A stretch of 64,000 nt of DNA from Spiroplasma poulsonii (GTDB taxonomy: Bacteria; Bacillota_I; Bacilli_A; Mycoplasmatales; Mycoplasmataceae): assembly GCF_009866525.1 (NCBI RefSeq), contig NZ_CM020866.1, positions 1,683,752 through 1,747,751 on the forward strand, in the 5' to 3' direction. The notes beneath the pieces are model-generated. The model searched no databases, had not been told where the DNA came from, and worked only from the letters and a program-made list of their open reading frames with translations. Below, piece by piece: positions 1-11,309 of this stretch; position 1 is the stretch's first letter; the number at the start of each line of letters is the position of its first letter. Both the position numbers and the translations under genes were made by a program.

Positions 1-880
1 AATTATAAATTGAGGCAATTAAATTAAATCTTAAACCAAATCTTTTTCTTAGATTACGATATTTTTCTGTAATAATTTTAAATTTTTTAAGAATAGCAAA
101 AATATTTTCAATAATAATTCTCATTTTTGAAACTAGTCTATTATATTGCTTTTGTTCTTTGTTTAAAGGGTTTTTCTTTGTTTTCTTTGTAGGTATTAGA
201 ACATTATTGTGATTTTTTTGTATTCCTTGATAACCACTATCAACTATTAATTTGGTATTTTTTAAAATTGGGATTTTTGATTCTTTAAATAAAGCATAAT
301 CATGTTTTTTTCCGAGCGAAAAACTTGTTGCAATAATTTTTTTGGTTTCTTGTTCGATAATTACTTGTGTTTTGATCGTGTGTTTTTTCTTTTTACCAGA
401 ATAAGATTGTTTTTGTCTTTTTTTGGGCGTTGGATTGGAGTTTCGGTAGCATCAATAATAATAGTTTTATCATTAAAATAATCATTTATTAGTGCTTTTT
501 TACCAGCAAGTTGTTGAAAATCAGAGTTTTTAATTAAAATATCTTCAATTCACTTAATATTACGATAACAATTAGCCTCACTAATATCAAAACTTTTACC
601 AAGATGAAAATAAGTCTGATATTCTCGTCAATATAATAAAGTCATCAATAATCTATTTTCTAATGATAATTTATTAGTTTTACCACCTTTTTTAAATTTT
701 TCTATTTCAGCAACTTTTAAAATATCTAACATTTTATTAAAAGTGGATTTTTTTATTCCTGTTAATCTTAACCATTCTCTATCATTAAGAGTATTAAATT
801 TATTATTGTTCATATTTTTATGTCCTCATAAATTATATTTTATAATAATATTTTAATAAAAAAGGGTATCGCAAGAAGTC
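1..880 (-). mobile_element. IS5-like insertion sequence, copy 1 (cut by window edge)
   Basis: This copy matches the full-length copies further along but lacks about 185 bp at its 3' end because the window starts inside it. The transposase is read leftward in two overlapping frames: a 61-codon start that continues through UGA, and a second frame with the DDE core. The outer end is GCAAGAAGTC at 871-880, followed by TA, the apparent target duplication. It interrupts comEC at 880. One base change near the end of the transposase alters an arginine relative to the other copies, so activity is uncertain. Confidence 0.9.
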
Positions 881-2140
881 TAATATAAAACAATATAACC
901 AATATTAACAGCACCAATATTTCATACTAAATTAATTTTTGTACAAAGAATAACATAGTTCCTTAATAACAAATAAAAATATTGGTAAACAAAATAACAA
1001 GGTGGTAAGCAAATAATTAGAAATGAAAGGAAATAAATTAACACTAAAATTGGTGTTAATAACAAATTAAACAACATACTAGAAAAATTTAAATGATAAT
1101 TAAAATACATTGTCCAACCAAGTAATACAACAAAAATCATAAAATTATAATAAAATAATTTTTGATAAAAAGTAAAGTGCTTTGTCCTTGTTTGAAAAGT
1201 AAAAATAAATAATGTTACTGTAAAACTATACCAGAAACTACTTGATAAAAAACTATACGGAAAAAATAATAATACTAAGAAAACATTTAATCCTCATATT
1301 TTGTGCAACGATAATTTTTTTTGTAAAAAATGAGTGTTAAACAATGAAAGGGTTAATAAAATAACAGCTTTAACGCTTGCAAAAGAGTAGTTTAAAAGAT
1401 ATAAATAAAAAAGTAAGAAACCATAAATGAAATAATAATAAATTTTTTTTCGAAAAATTTGCTGAAATAATTTATCTAAAAAACAAAATAAAATATTAAT
1501 ATGATATCCCGAAACAATTAATAAATGAATGACCCCTATTTTGACAAAATCGTTATACAAATTAAGTGTTGTTTTTGCTTTCTGACCAAACAAAATAAAA
1601 TAAATTGTATCCTTTGTTAAATCATCATAATTATTAAAGAAATTTGTTATTTTGGCAAGAATACTAGTTCCTGTTTTAACTTCTATTATTTTTGTTAAGT
1701 TAAATTGATAAAAAAATATTGTTCGCATTTAATCAAGAGTGGCGATTTAATTCATAAATATTAGATGATGAGATAATTGCCGAATAATATCCTTGTAAAC
1801 GAACTTGATTATGCACCTCAAAATTAAGCGTTGTTTTCAAAAAATATTGTTTTCAACCAATTTGCAAATAATAATAACCTACCCCCTTCTTTTGAATCTG
1901 CCCAGTAACAATTTGATTGTGATAAAAATTTGGTTGCTTTAAATAATAAGATAAAATTGCTGACACAATAATCGCTAAAATTAATATTCATAAATGAATT
2001 CTTCGTTGTTGTCAAATTAAAACAAAACCTAAAATAAAAATAACTAAAATAGCATAATAACTATTTATCAAAAGTAAATAATTAAAAAGAATTATTCCTC
2101 CAAGTAAAATAAAATCTGCTTTTTTAAAAAAACAATACAT
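880..2140 (-). pseudogene. comEC: Decayed comEC (DNA uptake channel)
   Basis: Two overlapping reading frames together resemble ComEC/Rec2, the membrane channel that imports single-stranded DNA. The first frame (ATG at 2140, stop at 1700-1702) has N-terminal membrane segments and a beta-rich region. The second frame (1728 to 880) carries the competence-domain motif HLLIVSGYHI followed by several hydrophobic helices. A frameshift near 1700-1728 separates them. The second frame ends in a TAG created by the junction with the IS at 880, so the C-terminal part is missing. Most mollicutes do not use competence and their com genes are often eroded. The UGA codons here read as tryptophan. The call of pseudogene is firm; the family is likely. 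Confidence 0.75.
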
Positions 2141-2150
2141 CTGTTTTAGA

Positions 2151-2745
2151 TTAAAAAACACAAAACAACCTAATAATATTAAAATATTTTAAATAACTAC
2201 CACTTAAATATTGTTGTAATTTAGTAATGATAATCTTAGAAGAATTTACTTTATCTTGCAAAATTTTGATAACTTTTGATTGCAGAAAATTTGGAATTAA
2301 AACTTGTTTTAAAAGTTGTTTTGTTAATAATTGCCGTGGATATCATTTAATATATTGTGCTGTTGGAATTAGTCCAATTGTTGATATTTGCTGATATTTT
2401 TTTTGCAAAATATTTTTATGAATTGGAGCAAAAACATTAAAATCAAACTGATAATTTAATAAAATTGTTTCAATTGTTCAACCAACCATTTCCGCAGAAA
2501 TTCAAACAGGAGTTGGAATTACTTTTGGTTGTGCTAATGGTAAATTATATTTATTTGTAAAAATTATTTTGTAATCATATTTTCGGAGGTCTTTTTATAC
2601 AAAATTATTAACATTTATTCGTCAAAAAAATAAAAAATAAATTAAAGTAACTAAAATACCAAATAATATTGTAAAAATAAAATATCCCTTCTTTTTAACA
2701 AAAACCACCCGCTTTCAACTTATGATATAATCATTGTCTTTTCAT
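2151..2745 (-). pseudogene. Broken gene for an unknown membrane-anchored protein
   Basis: An ATG at 2745 has a good ribosome site (AAGGA), but the frame breaks after about 15 codons. It resumes in another frame with a hydrophobic segment (IFTILFGILVTLIYFLFF), meets a TAA at about codon 50, then stays open for roughly 150 codons to a stop at 2151-2153. The last part overlaps the region just ahead of comEC, which suggests the two were once co-transcribed. The mature part has no motif I recognise. It was probably a protein with one N-terminal membrane anchor and an outside domain. At least two disabling changes make it a pseudogene unless the sequence has errors. Confidence 0.5.
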
Positions 2746-2756
2746 TTTCCTTGCAA

Positions 2757-2781
2757 GAAAAAAAGAGATGATACATCTCTA
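2757..2781 (-). terminator. Terminator of the pot operon
   Basis: The inverted repeat AGAGATG-ATA-CATCTCT overlaps the potCD stop codon. It is followed on the minus strand by a run of seven T, which is a standard intrinsic terminator for the leftward pot operon. Confidence 0.8.
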
Positions 2782-5391
2782 ATTCTTCCCAGCAATTAAA
2801 ATATTATATTTATCTAAAAGATAAGTATCTAAGTCAGTCAACATAAATGGACCGTCGGAAATTTGTGGTTTAGCAATATACTGTTGAAGCGTCTCATCAA
2901 ATCTTGCCGCCGGTACATAATCACGACGATAGTTAACCATTGTTCCTGATTCGGGATCATGAACATTACTATAATAGTTGTAATTATTTTCATAATCCAT
3001 AACTTGTTGATAAGGTGAAGTATAATTTGCTTCTTCTGTTAGTGCTGTTGCATTTTGAACAACATAATTCATAAACTTATAAGTTAAATCTTTGTGTTTA
3101 GCATCTTTTGCTAATACCATATTATCACTTCAAATATTAGTTCCTTCAGTTGTTTGTGATGTTCACTGGGTTGTTGCACGGGGACGAGTAATAATTAATT
3201 TTGTACCGCTGGCTTCTTTTCTACTATTTGCAAATAATGTGTCAGCATAAATCGCATCACCATTATACATAAATGCAAAATCAAAGTTTCCATCACCAAC
3301 AGCATTAAGTAATTCATCATTCATCAAAGCAACATTATTGTTTTTTAATAATGTTGTTAATTGATTATAATCAACATCAACTTGGCTTTGTGTTTTTGGA
3401 ATTAGTCTAAAATAATTTTTTTCATTTGCTAGCATAAATAAATTTCGTGGATCATTATTTACTAAAACTCGTTTTTTAGCTGCTGCTTGCCAAAGAATAT
3501 CTCATGAAATACCATTTGAATAAATATTATTGTGAGTTACTTCATTAATAGCAATTTGATCACGATTTGTTGCAGGATCTCATTGTTCACGTTTATAACC
3601 AAATTTTCCTTTTGCTGGTGCTGGTAGGTTAGTATTTGCTTTAGCAAAAATATCTTGTAAAAAATCTAAGTTACTTTTTGTTGGATTAATAACTAATGAA
3701 ACTTCTCCTCAAAAGTATGGTAAACTATAATTTACAATTGTTTTAACATCAGCATTAGGTTGCCCTGCCAACTTATCAGTCCCTTTAATTTTATTTTCAT
3801 TTAAGATATTTAACAAACCATTATTTAATGATGCCGCATATGTTTTATCAAAACACTTTGATTGTGTTGGGTCAATAGTTGAAACAACACAGTTTTGATA
3901 AAAATCTGGATTAATTTCTTTTACTGCAGTAATATCAATATTTAAATCATTAAAATACTGATTACCAATTGTTCATTTACCTGAATTATTTTCATTATAT
4001 GTTGGATTAGGTTTAATAATATTAAAACTTTTATCAACATCATTTAGTTTTTGATAATCAATTTCTTCTAAGCGCCCTTCTTGGGCTAATTTATTGACCA
4101 TATAATCACTTGGAACCATAACATCATAATGCGTTGTATATAATTTATTGTACAATGTTTCATTGCTATCATAAACACTATATTTAACTTTAACATTATA
4201 TTTTTTCTCAAAATTACTAATTAAATCAGAAGTAATATAACCACCTCAATTGGCAACGGCCAAATCATAAATGTTATTACTAATATAAACCCCCGTTAAT
4301 AATCCAACGGAACCAACTGAAATGACTGCTAATAATAATGGTTTTCAACTCCGTAAAAATCAACGAAATTTTTTTCGTGACATTTTGTTAATGTTCTCTT
4401 TAGTTTCTTGGCGTTCAATAAAAGTTTGTTTTTTATTTTTAATTCATACTAAGGTTTTTTCATATTTTTTTTCTAATTTAATAATTTTTCAACGTAAACG
4501 TTCTTTTTGGTTTTCACTTTGGAATTTTTTAGTATTAAGTTGATGATAAAGCAATGCTAATTTCATTTCATAACGCATAATGTCTTTATCTTTATATGTT
4601 CCTTTTAACATTTCGCGGCGTAAACGATTGTAATTAATTTTATAAATATTTCAGCCATTTCAACCAATAATAACAAAAGCAATAATTGCAATACAAATTG
4701 TTCCAAATGCATTAATGAATGGTTTGATTCGTTTCATTGTGTAAATAAATGTTGCAACGTTAACATCATCACCCCCGGTGAAATATGAAATAATGAAATC
4801 ATCGAAACTCATTGCAAAAGCAATTGCAGCAGCAGCGATAATTGCTGGTTTTAAAATTGGTAAAATAATTTTACGTAAGGTTTGTGATGGTTTTGCTCCT
4901 AAATCTAATGATGCTTCAAGTAATTTTGGATCAACTTTTCGTAACCTTGGTAAAACAGTAATAATTACATAAGGTACATCAAACGAAATATGGGCCAGTA
5001 CTAAGGTAAGCATTCCAAAGTTAGCTCCCAGGGCAATAAATAACATCATTAACGAAACCGCCGTAATAATATCGGCATTAATTAACGGAATATTAGTAAT
5101 TGATAATGTCATTTTTTGTGTAATCTTACGGGCACGACTTAAACCAATCGCTGCTAATGTTCCAATTATAACCGAAATAACTGTTGCAATAAGGGCGGTA
5201 AAAACAGAAACAATAATACTTTGTAGAAATGGTTGTTCATTAGCAAGTTGTTTATATCAACGATCAGAAAAGTCATTAAAGATACTCATACTCTCCCCAC
5301 TGTTAAATGAGAACAAAATTAGAATCATAATTGGAACATAAATAAACAACATGATTAATGCCATGTAAGATGATTTAAGAAATCTTTTCAT
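2779..5391 (-). CDS. potCD: Fused polyamine ABC permease and binding protein PotCD
   Basis: This 870-residue protein joins the PotC permease to the PotD substrate-binding domain of the spermidine/putrescine importer. Residues 1 to about 260 have six membrane segments and the EAA-loop signature (EASLDLGAKPSQTLRKIILP) that docks on PotA. A charged linker of about 100 residues follows, rich in Lys, Arg and Glu. A further membrane segment (PLLLAVISVGSVGLLTGVYI) then carries the chain outside, where the PotD domain begins (VANWGGYITSDLI). The fusion keeps the binding protein tethered in a cell without a wall or periplasm and is known in other mollicutes. ATG at 5391 overlaps the end of potB by 17 bp. 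Confidence 0.93.
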
Positions 5392-6343
5392 TACGACGCC
5401 CCTTTCTTGTTTCAAAATATCTTGATAATAAGTTTGATAATACAATAATCAGAAAGACAATAATTGCTAAAATAACTGAGATTGCTGCTCCAATTCCAAA
5501 GTTTTCGCCTTTAAAGAAATATGATTCAATTACATCAACAATTAAATTAATGCGACCATTCCCCATAAACTTAACAATAATTAAAGAAGTTGCTGCTTGA
5601 ACTAACAATAAAGTTCCTCCAGCAATAATTCCTGGAATTGATTGACGAAAAACAACTTTTCAAAATGTTTTAAAACCATTTGCACCCAAATCTTTTGAAG
5701 CTTCAATTAATGATTTATCAATTTTATCTAAACTATTATAAATTGGTAAAATCACAAATGGTAAAAAAGCATATACCATCCCAATTACAACTGAAATTGT
5801 GGTCCCCAATAATCCTGGCGCAATAATATTAAATAAGGTTTGTAATCCAATAATTTTTAATAACATATTAATTCAAATCGGTAAAGTTACAAGAATTCAA
5901 ATATTTTTTGATAATAGTTTTGACTTACAAAAGGCCATTACATAAGCAACTGGATATGCAATTACAATTGCAATTAAAGCCGCAATAAATGAATAACCTA
6001 GTGCTAAGAGCAATGCAATTACAAATTTTCGTTCTGATAAAAAAGTTACAAAATTTTTAAAATTAATTTCAAAAACTAAACTATTTCCGGTTGGTTGAAT
6101 AAATGAATATAATAAAATAATTAGTAACGGAACAACAATTAATAAAATCATAATAATAATGTATGGTCATAAAATTGGATTTAACCCTCGTTTAAATCAT
6201 TTACTTTGTTTTGCCTGATAAGAAATGTTGAGATATTTTGTTCGACATCAAGCAGCAAAATGTTGTCTACGTGATTTAGCACGACTAGTTTGTTTTTTAA
6301 ATCAAGTTTTAACTTTCCCTGGTGGTTTTTCTTTGTTTGCCAT
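5375..6343 (-). CDS. potB: Polyamine ABC transporter permease PotB
   Basis: This 322-residue inner permease subunit forms the membrane channel with PotC. It has a basic cytoplasmic start, about six membrane helices and the EAA-loop sequence [20 protein letters not shown], where the ATPase docks. The start at 6343 has a strong ribosome site (GAGGAGGG) 3 bp into the gap after potA. The gene overlaps potCD by 17 bp, so the subunits are translated together. Several UGA codons encode tryptophan. Confidence 0.95.
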
Positions 6344-6355
6344 TATACCCTCCTC

Positions 6356-7408
6356 TTAATCATCAATCTCTTTTCACATAACATGAATATCTTCAACATG
6401 TCATGAAATATCAACTGTGTCATGTTCTTCAACTTTATCAGTTGAATGAATTAAGTATTTGCGATCTTTACATTTAACAATAATTTCTCAATGAACACCT
6501 TTAAAATTAACACTAGTTACTACACCGGTAAAAAATCCTTTTCCGACTGGAACAATATCAATATCTTCGGGGCGAATCATAATATCAATTTGATCCTCTT
6601 TTTCACCAAAACCACGATCAAAACATTCAAATTTCTTTCCATCAAATTGAACACAATTATCTTTTAAGAAAATAGCATTTGAAATAATATTTGAATCACC
6701 AATAAATTGTGCGGTTCAAATATTTTCTGGTTCATTATAAATTTCAGTTGGGGTTCCAACTTGCTGGATTGCACCATCATTCATTACAATAATTCGATCA
6801 GACATTGTTAGTGCTTCTTCTTGGTCGTGCGTTACTAAAATAAACGTAATACCAATCTCCCCTTGTAAAGCTTTTAGTTCAGCTTGCATTTTTTTCCGTA
6901 ATTTTACATCTAACGCCGCCATTGGTTCATCTAATAATAAAACCTTTGGTTTATTAATTAAGGCACGCGCTAAAGCTACGCGCTGACGTTGCCCCCCTGA
7001 TAATAATTCAACTGACTTATCTTCAAAACCTTCTAGTCCGACTAAAAAAAGAAATTTTTTAACTTCTGCTTCCAAAACATCATATTTAATTCGTTTAATT
7101 TTCAAACCATAAGCAATGTTATCAAAAACAGTTAGATGGGGAAATAAAGCATAGTTTTGAAAAACAGTATTAACCTCTCGTTTATGAACCGGAATTTTAA
7201 GATAATCTTTTCCTAAAAATAATAATTCACCACTATTTGGTTGCTCAAAACCAGCAATAATTCTTAATGTTGTTGTTTTTCCACATCCAGATGGACCTAA
7301 TAATGTAACAAATTCTCCTTCTTTAATGTTTAAGTTAATCCCTTTTAAAACAACTTTCCCATCATATTGTTTTGAAATGTTACGTAACTCTAAAATATTT
7401 TTTTCCAA
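6356..7408 (-). CDS. potA: Polyamine ABC transporter ATPase PotA
   Basis: This 350-residue ATPase powers polyamine uptake. Walker A is GPSGCGKTT (about residue 40), Q-loop is QNYALFPH, the signature is [15 protein letters not shown], Walker B is VLLLDEP and the switch histidine is VTHDQEEA. The C-terminal 100 residues form the regulatory TOBE-like domain (MIRPEDIDI). It is the first transporter gene of the operon and lies 20 bp after the XRE-cupin regulator. Length and motifs fit the family without oddities. Confidence 0.97.
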
Positions 7409-7428
7409 TTTTTTTCCTTTCTAACAAC

Positions 7429-7962
7429 TTAAAATGTTGGTGGCGTTGATATTCATAATACTTCAACGATGTCAGCTGTTTCATTTTTTAAATAATGTTG
7501 ATTGTTCCCATATAAATAAAAACTATCTTTTGCTTGTGCTTTTTGTGCTTTTGGTCCAGAATAAACCATTACTGTCCCCTTTAAAACATATCCAAAAATT
7601 TCACCTTCAAATGGTAAAATCCGTTCGGATTCACAATGTGGTTTAATCTGAATTAAAATTGGTTCTAATTCGTTTGCTTGTGCATTCGGAACTAATCACT
7701 CAATGCGATAATTATCTTGTTTAACTTCATAATGATCATCTGCTTGATAAACAAACTTTTTATTTTTTTCTTGTTTAAAAAAATCTGCTAAGTTGGTGCC
7801 TAACACTTCTAAAATATTTTGAAGTGTTACAATACTAGGCGAAGAAATATCTCGTTCAAGTTGACTAATAAAACCTTTTGTTAATTCACAGCGATTAGCT
7901 AATTCTTCAATTGTTAAATTGCTTTTTTGACGTAACAACTTAATCTTCTCACCCAGTAACAT
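7429..7962 (-). CDS. XRE-cupin transcriptional regulator of the pot operon
   Basis: This 177-residue protein has an N-terminal helix-turn-helix of the XRE/Cro type (residues 3-60: LRQKSNLTIEELANRCELTK) and a C-terminal cupin barrel (HCESERILPFEGEIFGYVLK). This is the arrangement of PuuR-like and SutR-like repressors that sense small ligands. It is the first gene of the polyamine operon, 20 bp before potA, so control of pot genes by polyamine or a related ligand is a reasonable inference. ATG at 7962 is preferred over a GTG six bases upstream because GGAGG then sits 7 nt away. Confidence 0.9.
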
Positions 7963-7987
7963 ATGCACCCCTCCTTTTTGTAATTGT

Positions 7988-8004
7988 GTTTAGTTATACT
8001 AAAC
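7988..8004. promoter_or_regulatory. Candidate operator for the XRE-cupin regulator
   Basis: GTTTAG-TTATA-CTAAAC is an inverted repeat of 6-bp arms just upstream of the regulator. On the minus strand it contains TATAAC, which could be the -10 box, so a bound repressor would block the pot promoter. The binding protein is inferred from position. Confidence 0.45.
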
Positions 8005-8050
8005 TTTTTGTTTTAAAATTACAACCACATTAATTATAGGGAAAACAAAA

Positions 8051-8077
8051 AAAATATCAATACTTTTTTGATATTTT
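8051..8077 (-). terminator. Terminator after the HAD phosphatase gene
   Basis: AAAATATCAA pairs with TTGATATTTT across a 7-base loop, with a long T run on the minus strand. It ends just before the stop codon of the leftward HAD gene. Confidence 0.7.
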
Positions 8078-8899
8078 TTACTTTTTAAAATACTTATCAA
8101 TTGCTTTAGCAACTCCAGAACGACGATAATGGGCTGTTGTATCATCAGAAATACCCTTGATATCATCTGTTGCATTTCCCATTGCAATTCCAACACCTGC
8201 TCATTTTAACATTGCATAATCATTTGAACCATCACCCATGGCAATAACTTCCGCAGGCTGAATATTATATATCTTTGTCAAATACTCTAAAGCATCTTTT
8301 TTATCACTATTTTTTGGACTAATTTCTAAATTTAAACTCTGATTTGTTAAATATGATGAATCAAAAACATTAAACTCGTATTTCACTAAAATTTTTGCTT
8401 TAAATTTTAAAACAGCTTCCTTTTTACCACTAACAACAAACTTATATGCTTGGTCGTGCAAAGTATTACTATTTTTAACTAAAATTCTTTTTCGTTTTGT
8501 ATGAATACTCATTCATTTCACCATAAAACCATGGTTAGTATTAACATAGGCTAAATGATCATTAGCAACAGAATAAGCTCATAATTGAATACGATATTCA
8601 TTAGCAATATTAAAAACAGTAATTAATTCTTCATTTGTAAAAGCATTTTGTTGAATAATCTTTTCCTTAGCAAAATCATAAATAATTCCACCATTAAAAC
8701 CAATCACTGGAATTTGTTTTTCAATAATTCCTAATTTTTTTGTCACTTTTCGAATTGCTCCAATACTACGCCCAGTGGCAATAATTACTTTAATATCATT
8801 TGCTAACGCTCATTTAATTGCAGCAATGTTTTGTTTTGAAATTTGATTTCGATGAGCTGTTGTTCCATCCAAATCAAGCGCAATTAACTTATATTCCAT
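8078..8899 (-). CDS. Cof-type HAD-family hydrolase
   Basis: This 273-residue HAD phosphatase belongs to the Cof/YidA group that removes phosphate from sugar phosphates and cofactors. It has motif I LDLDGTT (residues 8-14), motif II TGRS (about 42), the C2 cap in the middle and motif III/IV MGDGSNDYAMLK. The true substrate cannot be told from sequence. It is a single gene between the pot operon and metK, with its own terminator. Other Cof-type genes occur at 18,474 and 19,340, as is usual in spiroplasmas. Confidence 0.9.
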
Positions 8900-8943
8900 T
8901 AGTTCTTTCTCCTTATTTCCTTTCTTTTAATTATATCTAAAAT

Positions 8944-10095
8944 TTAAGAAACCAACAGATATTTGACTAAACTTTGGACTTTATCTAATTTCTCTCATGG
9001 TAATTCACTATGATAACGACCAAAATGACCATAAGTTGCTGTTTGTTGATAAATTGGTTTTTGTAATTCTAATTTTGCAATCATTGCTTGTGGTTGAAAA
9101 TCAAAGTTCTCTTTAATAGCCGTTAAAATTACATCATTAGAAACCAGATTTGTTCCAAAGGTTTCAACAAAAATTGAAATTGGTTCTGCAACACCAATTG
9201 CATAAGATAATTGAATCTCACAACGTTCAGTTAATCCTGCTGCAACAATATTTTTGGCAACATAGCGTGCCATATAAGCCGCCGAACGATCAACTTTTGT
9301 TCCATCCTTACCAGAAAAAGCACCCCCGCCATGGCGAGCATAACCACCATATGTATCAACAATAATTTTCCGGCCAGTTAATCCAGCATCTCCCCTTGGT
9401 CCTCCAATTACAAAACGTCCAGTTGAATTAATCAATACTTTAAAATCTAAATTCATTTTAAATTCTTTCACAACTGGTTCCATAATTTCGGTAATAACGA
9501 ATCCTTTAAATTTCTTTTCATCAATATCTTCATCATGTTGAATTGACATTAAAATTGTATCAATAAAAATATTTTTAGAATTTGTTAAATCTAATGTCAC
9601 TTGTGATTTCATATCCGGACGAGCTCCGTGAAAAATTCCTTCTTTTCGTAAAATACTTGCTCTTTTAACTAATGCATGGGCTAACGAAATGGCTAATGGC
9701 ATATAATTATCTGATTCGTTTGTCGCATAACCAAACATAATCCCTTGATCACCAGCGCCAAAATTATCAACCCCTTGGGAAATATCTGGTGATTGTGTTT
9801 TAATTAAAACTTCAATCTCGCAAGTTTCTCAGTCAATTCCTCATTCAGCATTATTATAACCAATTTCTTTTAACACTTTTCGCGCTACTGCTGCATAGTC
9901 AATGTTTGTTTTTGTTGTAATTTCACCGCCAATAATAACACGGTTCGTTGTAACAAAACACTCACAAGCAACTCGTGAAAACGGGTCTTCTCGTAAACAA
10001 GCATCTAAAACAGCATCAGAAATTTGATCACAAATTTTATCAGGATGTCCCTCTGAAACTGATTCAGAAGTAAATAAAATTTTCTCTTTCTTCAT
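8944..10095 (-). CDS. metK: S-adenosylmethionine synthetase MetK
   Basis: This 383-residue enzyme makes S-adenosylmethionine from methionine and ATP in the cytosol. Signatures seen are the N-terminal [31 protein letters not shown] (about 115) and [19 protein letters not shown] (about 255), which hold the ATP, methionine and metal ligands. The ATG at 10,095 follows a GGAGA ribosome site. Its leader holds a SAM-I riboswitch and a terminator, so the product represses its own synthesis. This is a single-gene transcript, full-length and intact. Confidence 0.98.
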
Positions 10096-10121
10096 ACCTT
10101 TTCTCCTTAATCATAAATAAA

Positions 10122-10142
10122 ACCACATCATAATAATGTGGT
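10122..10142 (-). terminator. Riboswitch-controlled terminator ahead of metK
   Basis: ACCACAT pairs with ATGTGGT on the minus strand, followed by TTTTATTT. It lies between the SAM-I aptamer and the metK ribosome site, where the expression platform should be. Confidence 0.75.
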
Positions 10143-10202
10143 ATTAATAATAATATGTTTACACTTAAATTAATAGTTAACTTTATTCAATAACTAATAA
10201 AT

Positions 10203-10304
10203 CTTATTGGTAGCATATCATCTTGCCCTGCTAAAAGCACCTTCTAATTAAATATAGGGTTGCTAGTGGATCATTGTTTAGCCTACTAACCACTTCAAAA
10301 TAAG
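10203..10304 (-). promoter_or_regulatory. SAM-I (S-box) riboswitch of metK
   Basis: Read on the minus strand, the leader has the SAM-I layout. P1 strands CTTATT and AATAAG close the element. A P2 arm follows (GAAGTGG...), then the conserved core AGCAACC, then AAGGTGCT, AGCAGGGC and AAGATGATATGC. These match the S-box consensus blocks GGCAACC, GGTGCTAA and GATGAGA in order and spacing. It lies directly upstream of metK and is followed by a terminator, so SAM binding should stop transcription. A -10-like TATAAT is at 10,333-10,338 (minus). Confidence 0.85.
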
Positions 10305-10351
10305 TTTTATGTTGTTACTTGACAACATATTTATTATAACTTAAAAATTAA

Positions 10352-11293
10352 TTAATTTTGTTTTAAATTAATAATTTCTGTAAAAATTTTATGATCAATA
10401 TTTTTATCAGTAAAAAGATAATGCTTTGCTACTGAAACTTTGACAATGTTAATCATTTTATTGTTAATTAAGTTTACTTTTTTATTATTATAAAATTTAT
10501 CATTTTCTGCTTGAACAATTAAAGTGGTTAGTTTTATTTTATTAAGTTGTTTAAGAAGTTTTTTATTTAAATAATTAAATTGTAAAATTTGATTTAAAAA
10601 ATACGTCTGTTCTTTTTGCAACATTAATTGACTATAACTTTCATTTTGACTTAAAACTTGATAATCAATGTGGATTTTAAGTAACTTATCTAAGTTAAAA
10701 ATAAAACCAATACCAATACCAATTTTACTAGTAATTGAAAAACGAATTCCTTTATGATTAGTAACTGGATTAACTAAAATAACCTTTTCAACTAATGGTT
10801 GCTTTTTTAACAATAAACCAATTAAACTAATCGAAAAACCTTCTAATAACAAAATAATCTTTTGCTGTTCGTATTTATTTTTTAATGCCGTAATGACATC
10901 AAAAATGTCGTTAACTAAAACCCCAACATTTTTGATGCGCGCTGAAACATTATCCTTGACATTTCGTTGGTTAAAAGTAATAACACTTATTTTGTTTTTT
11001 AATAGCTCATCATTATTAACTAATCCCATAAAATTCTCTTTCGCTCCATATAAGTCATGCACTGCCAAAAGAATATATTCACTATCCTTATTAACTGTTC
11101 CCAATGTTGTTAATTCATACTGATCAGTAGTAAGAAAATGTTTATTTTCAATATATTCTGGTAGTTGAATTTGTCCTGGTTTGGCTTTTTTATTAAAAAG
11201 ACGGTAAAATCGAAAAAGCAAATAACAGCAAAGAAAAATCCCTACGATGGCACAAATAACAATAATAAGATCTGTTTTAATAAAACTAGTCAT
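10352..11293 (-). CDS. Membrane-anchored alpha/beta-hydrolase-like protein
   Basis: This 313-residue protein has one N-terminal membrane helix (residues 7-28) followed by an alpha/beta-hydrolase-like domain. Landmarks are VHDLYGAKENF (about 78), the putative nucleophile elbow LEGFSISLIG (about 150), a possible acid in AENDKF (about 262) and a possible histidine in AKHYLF (about 293). The elbow reads G-F-S-I-S, not the usual G-x-S-x-G, so activity is not certain. Similar proteins sit near metK or ymdB in spiroplasmas and are mostly unnamed. The gene follows ymdB by 16 bp, so they are probably co-transcribed. Confidence 0.7.
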   Translation of the reverse strand: MTSFIKTDLIIVICAIVGIFLCCYLLFRFYRLFNKKAKPGQIQLPEYIENKHFLTTDQYELTTLGTVNKDSEYILLAVHDLYGAKENFMGLVNNDELLKNKISVITFNQRNVKDNVSARIKNVGVLVNDIFDVITALKNKYEQQKIILLLEGFSISLIGLLLKKQPLVEKVILVNPVTNHKGIRFSITSKIGIGIGFIFNLDKLLKIHIDYQVLSQNESYSQLMLQKEQTYFLNQILQFNYLNKKLLKQLNKIKLTTLIVQAENDKFYNNKKVNLINNKMINIVKVSVAKHYLFTDKNIDHKIFTEIINLKQN

Positions 11294-11309
11294 TTAACTT
11301 CTCCTTCTT

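Noticed and set aside
9150..9365. Plus-strand frame within metK
   Set aside because: Antisense shadow of a highly conserved gene without ribosome site.
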